Below are positions 57,420 through 57,587 of a stretch of DNA of 57,587 nucleotides, one piece after another (within the stretch, counting starts at the first letter, position 1; every line of letters starts with the position of its first letter). Source of the DNA: Darwinibacter acetoxidans_A (GTDB lineage Bacteria; Bacillota; Limnochordia; Darwinibacteriales; Darwinibacteriaceae). The stretch spans positions 1 through 57,587 of the forward strand of contig JBHGWS010000107.1 of NCBI GenBank assembly GCA_041936745.1, written 5' to 3'. Under the pieces are notes generated by a model. That model searched no databases. It was not told the origin of the DNA and worked only from the letters and a program-made list of their open reading frames with translations. Made by a program: the position numbers and the translations under genes.

Positions 57420-57587
57420 GTATATGCTCCTCGGAGAGGGGCAGCCAGAACCTTGAAAACTAAACAACAGAACAGCCAAAAGTTTGTGTGAGTTAACGGT
57501 TGATTCTAATCGTTAGGAAGTTTGAGCAATCAAACTTCAAGCTAGTGTCAAATTAGCCAGAAATTTGTGCTGAAGTTTACTTCAGCT
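57420..57587 (+). other. Non-coding leader running off the window (probable pre-16S leader)
   Basis: No gene is seen. CCTTGAAAACTAAACAACAG (57452-57471) resembles leader and spacer sequence of Bacillota rRNA operons. The 16S gene itself would lie beyond the window edge. Confidence 0.5.

Noticed and set aside
1..57587. CRISPR array or prophage
   Set aside because: No regularly spaced direct repeats, integrase, terminase or structural genes were seen.

Overview
The window looks like a chromosome segment from an anaerobic, endospore-forming, Gram-positive member of the Bacillota (Clostridia-like). The evidence is strong AGGAGG-type ribosome binding sites, frequent GTG/TTG starts, two alpha/beta-type small acid-soluble spore proteins, BofA, a selenocysteine-dependent glycine reductase operon, pyruvate:ferredoxin oxidoreductase, rubredoxin and ferredoxin, and the conserved block tadA - tRNA-Ser - tRNA-Ser - SRP RNA - dnaX - ybaB - recR - yaaL - bofA. 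I do not assign a genus. I saw no insertion sequence, prophage or CRISPR array.

Region 1 (1-18.6 kb) is mixed housekeeping and catabolism: methionine gamma-lyase, a uracil-DNA glycosylase-like protein, a DUF1028 protein, a nucleoside deaminase, a HAD phosphatase, an amidohydrolase, a run of small enzymes (DUF218, M48 protease, Nudix, APH-like kinase, SdpI-like, nitroreductase, lipoprotein), a Dam-type DNA methylase, an FMN-riboswitch-controlled riboflavin transporter (ribU), a GH3 glycosidase and an old-yellow-enzyme type reductase. Three decayed or broken reading frames lie here (about 5.4-5.9, 6.0-6.5 and 11.4-11.5 kb).

Region 2 (18.6-27.5 kb) is a complete glycine reductase operon: tandem glycine riboswitch - grdX - trxB - trxA - grdE - grdA - grdB - grdC - grdD - terminator. 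grdA and grdB each contain an in-frame UGA read as selenocysteine. The thioredoxin reductase carries an extra C-terminal thioredoxin-like domain without a CxxC. The system reduces glycine to acetyl phosphate and ammonia, using electrons passed through TrxB and TrxA.

Region 3 (27.7-36.3 kb) holds a MATE transporter, then two tandem minus-strand cassettes. Each cassette is a sigma-A-like promoter, a ydaO/yuaA-type (cyclic di-AMP) riboswitch, a 55-residue peptide gene and a terminator. The two peptides are paralogous and I recognise no family; this is the most interesting part of the window. After them come an MFS exporter/methyltransferase/YjbQ operon and a GntR (YtrA-type)/ABC/DUF4097 operon behind a 16-bp palindromic operator candidate.

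Region 4 (36.3-50.2 kb) is central metabolism and ion transport: pyruvate:ferredoxin oxidoreductase, an M-box (Mg2+) riboswitch with an MgtA-type P-type ATPase, an M42 aminopeptidase, a secreted 5'-nucleotidase, glycogen phosphorylase, free-methionine sulfoxide reductase, a Ppx/GppA phosphatase and an Rrf2 regulator.

Region 5 (50.2-57.6 kb) carries an OmpH-like exported protein, rubredoxin, ferredoxin, two SASPs, the tadA-to-bofA block and an SOS-associated peptidase. It ends with two sigma-A-like promoters facing out of the window and a leader resembling the start of an rRNA operon. At least four cis-regulatory RNA classes occur here: FMN, glycine, ydaO/yuaA and M-box.
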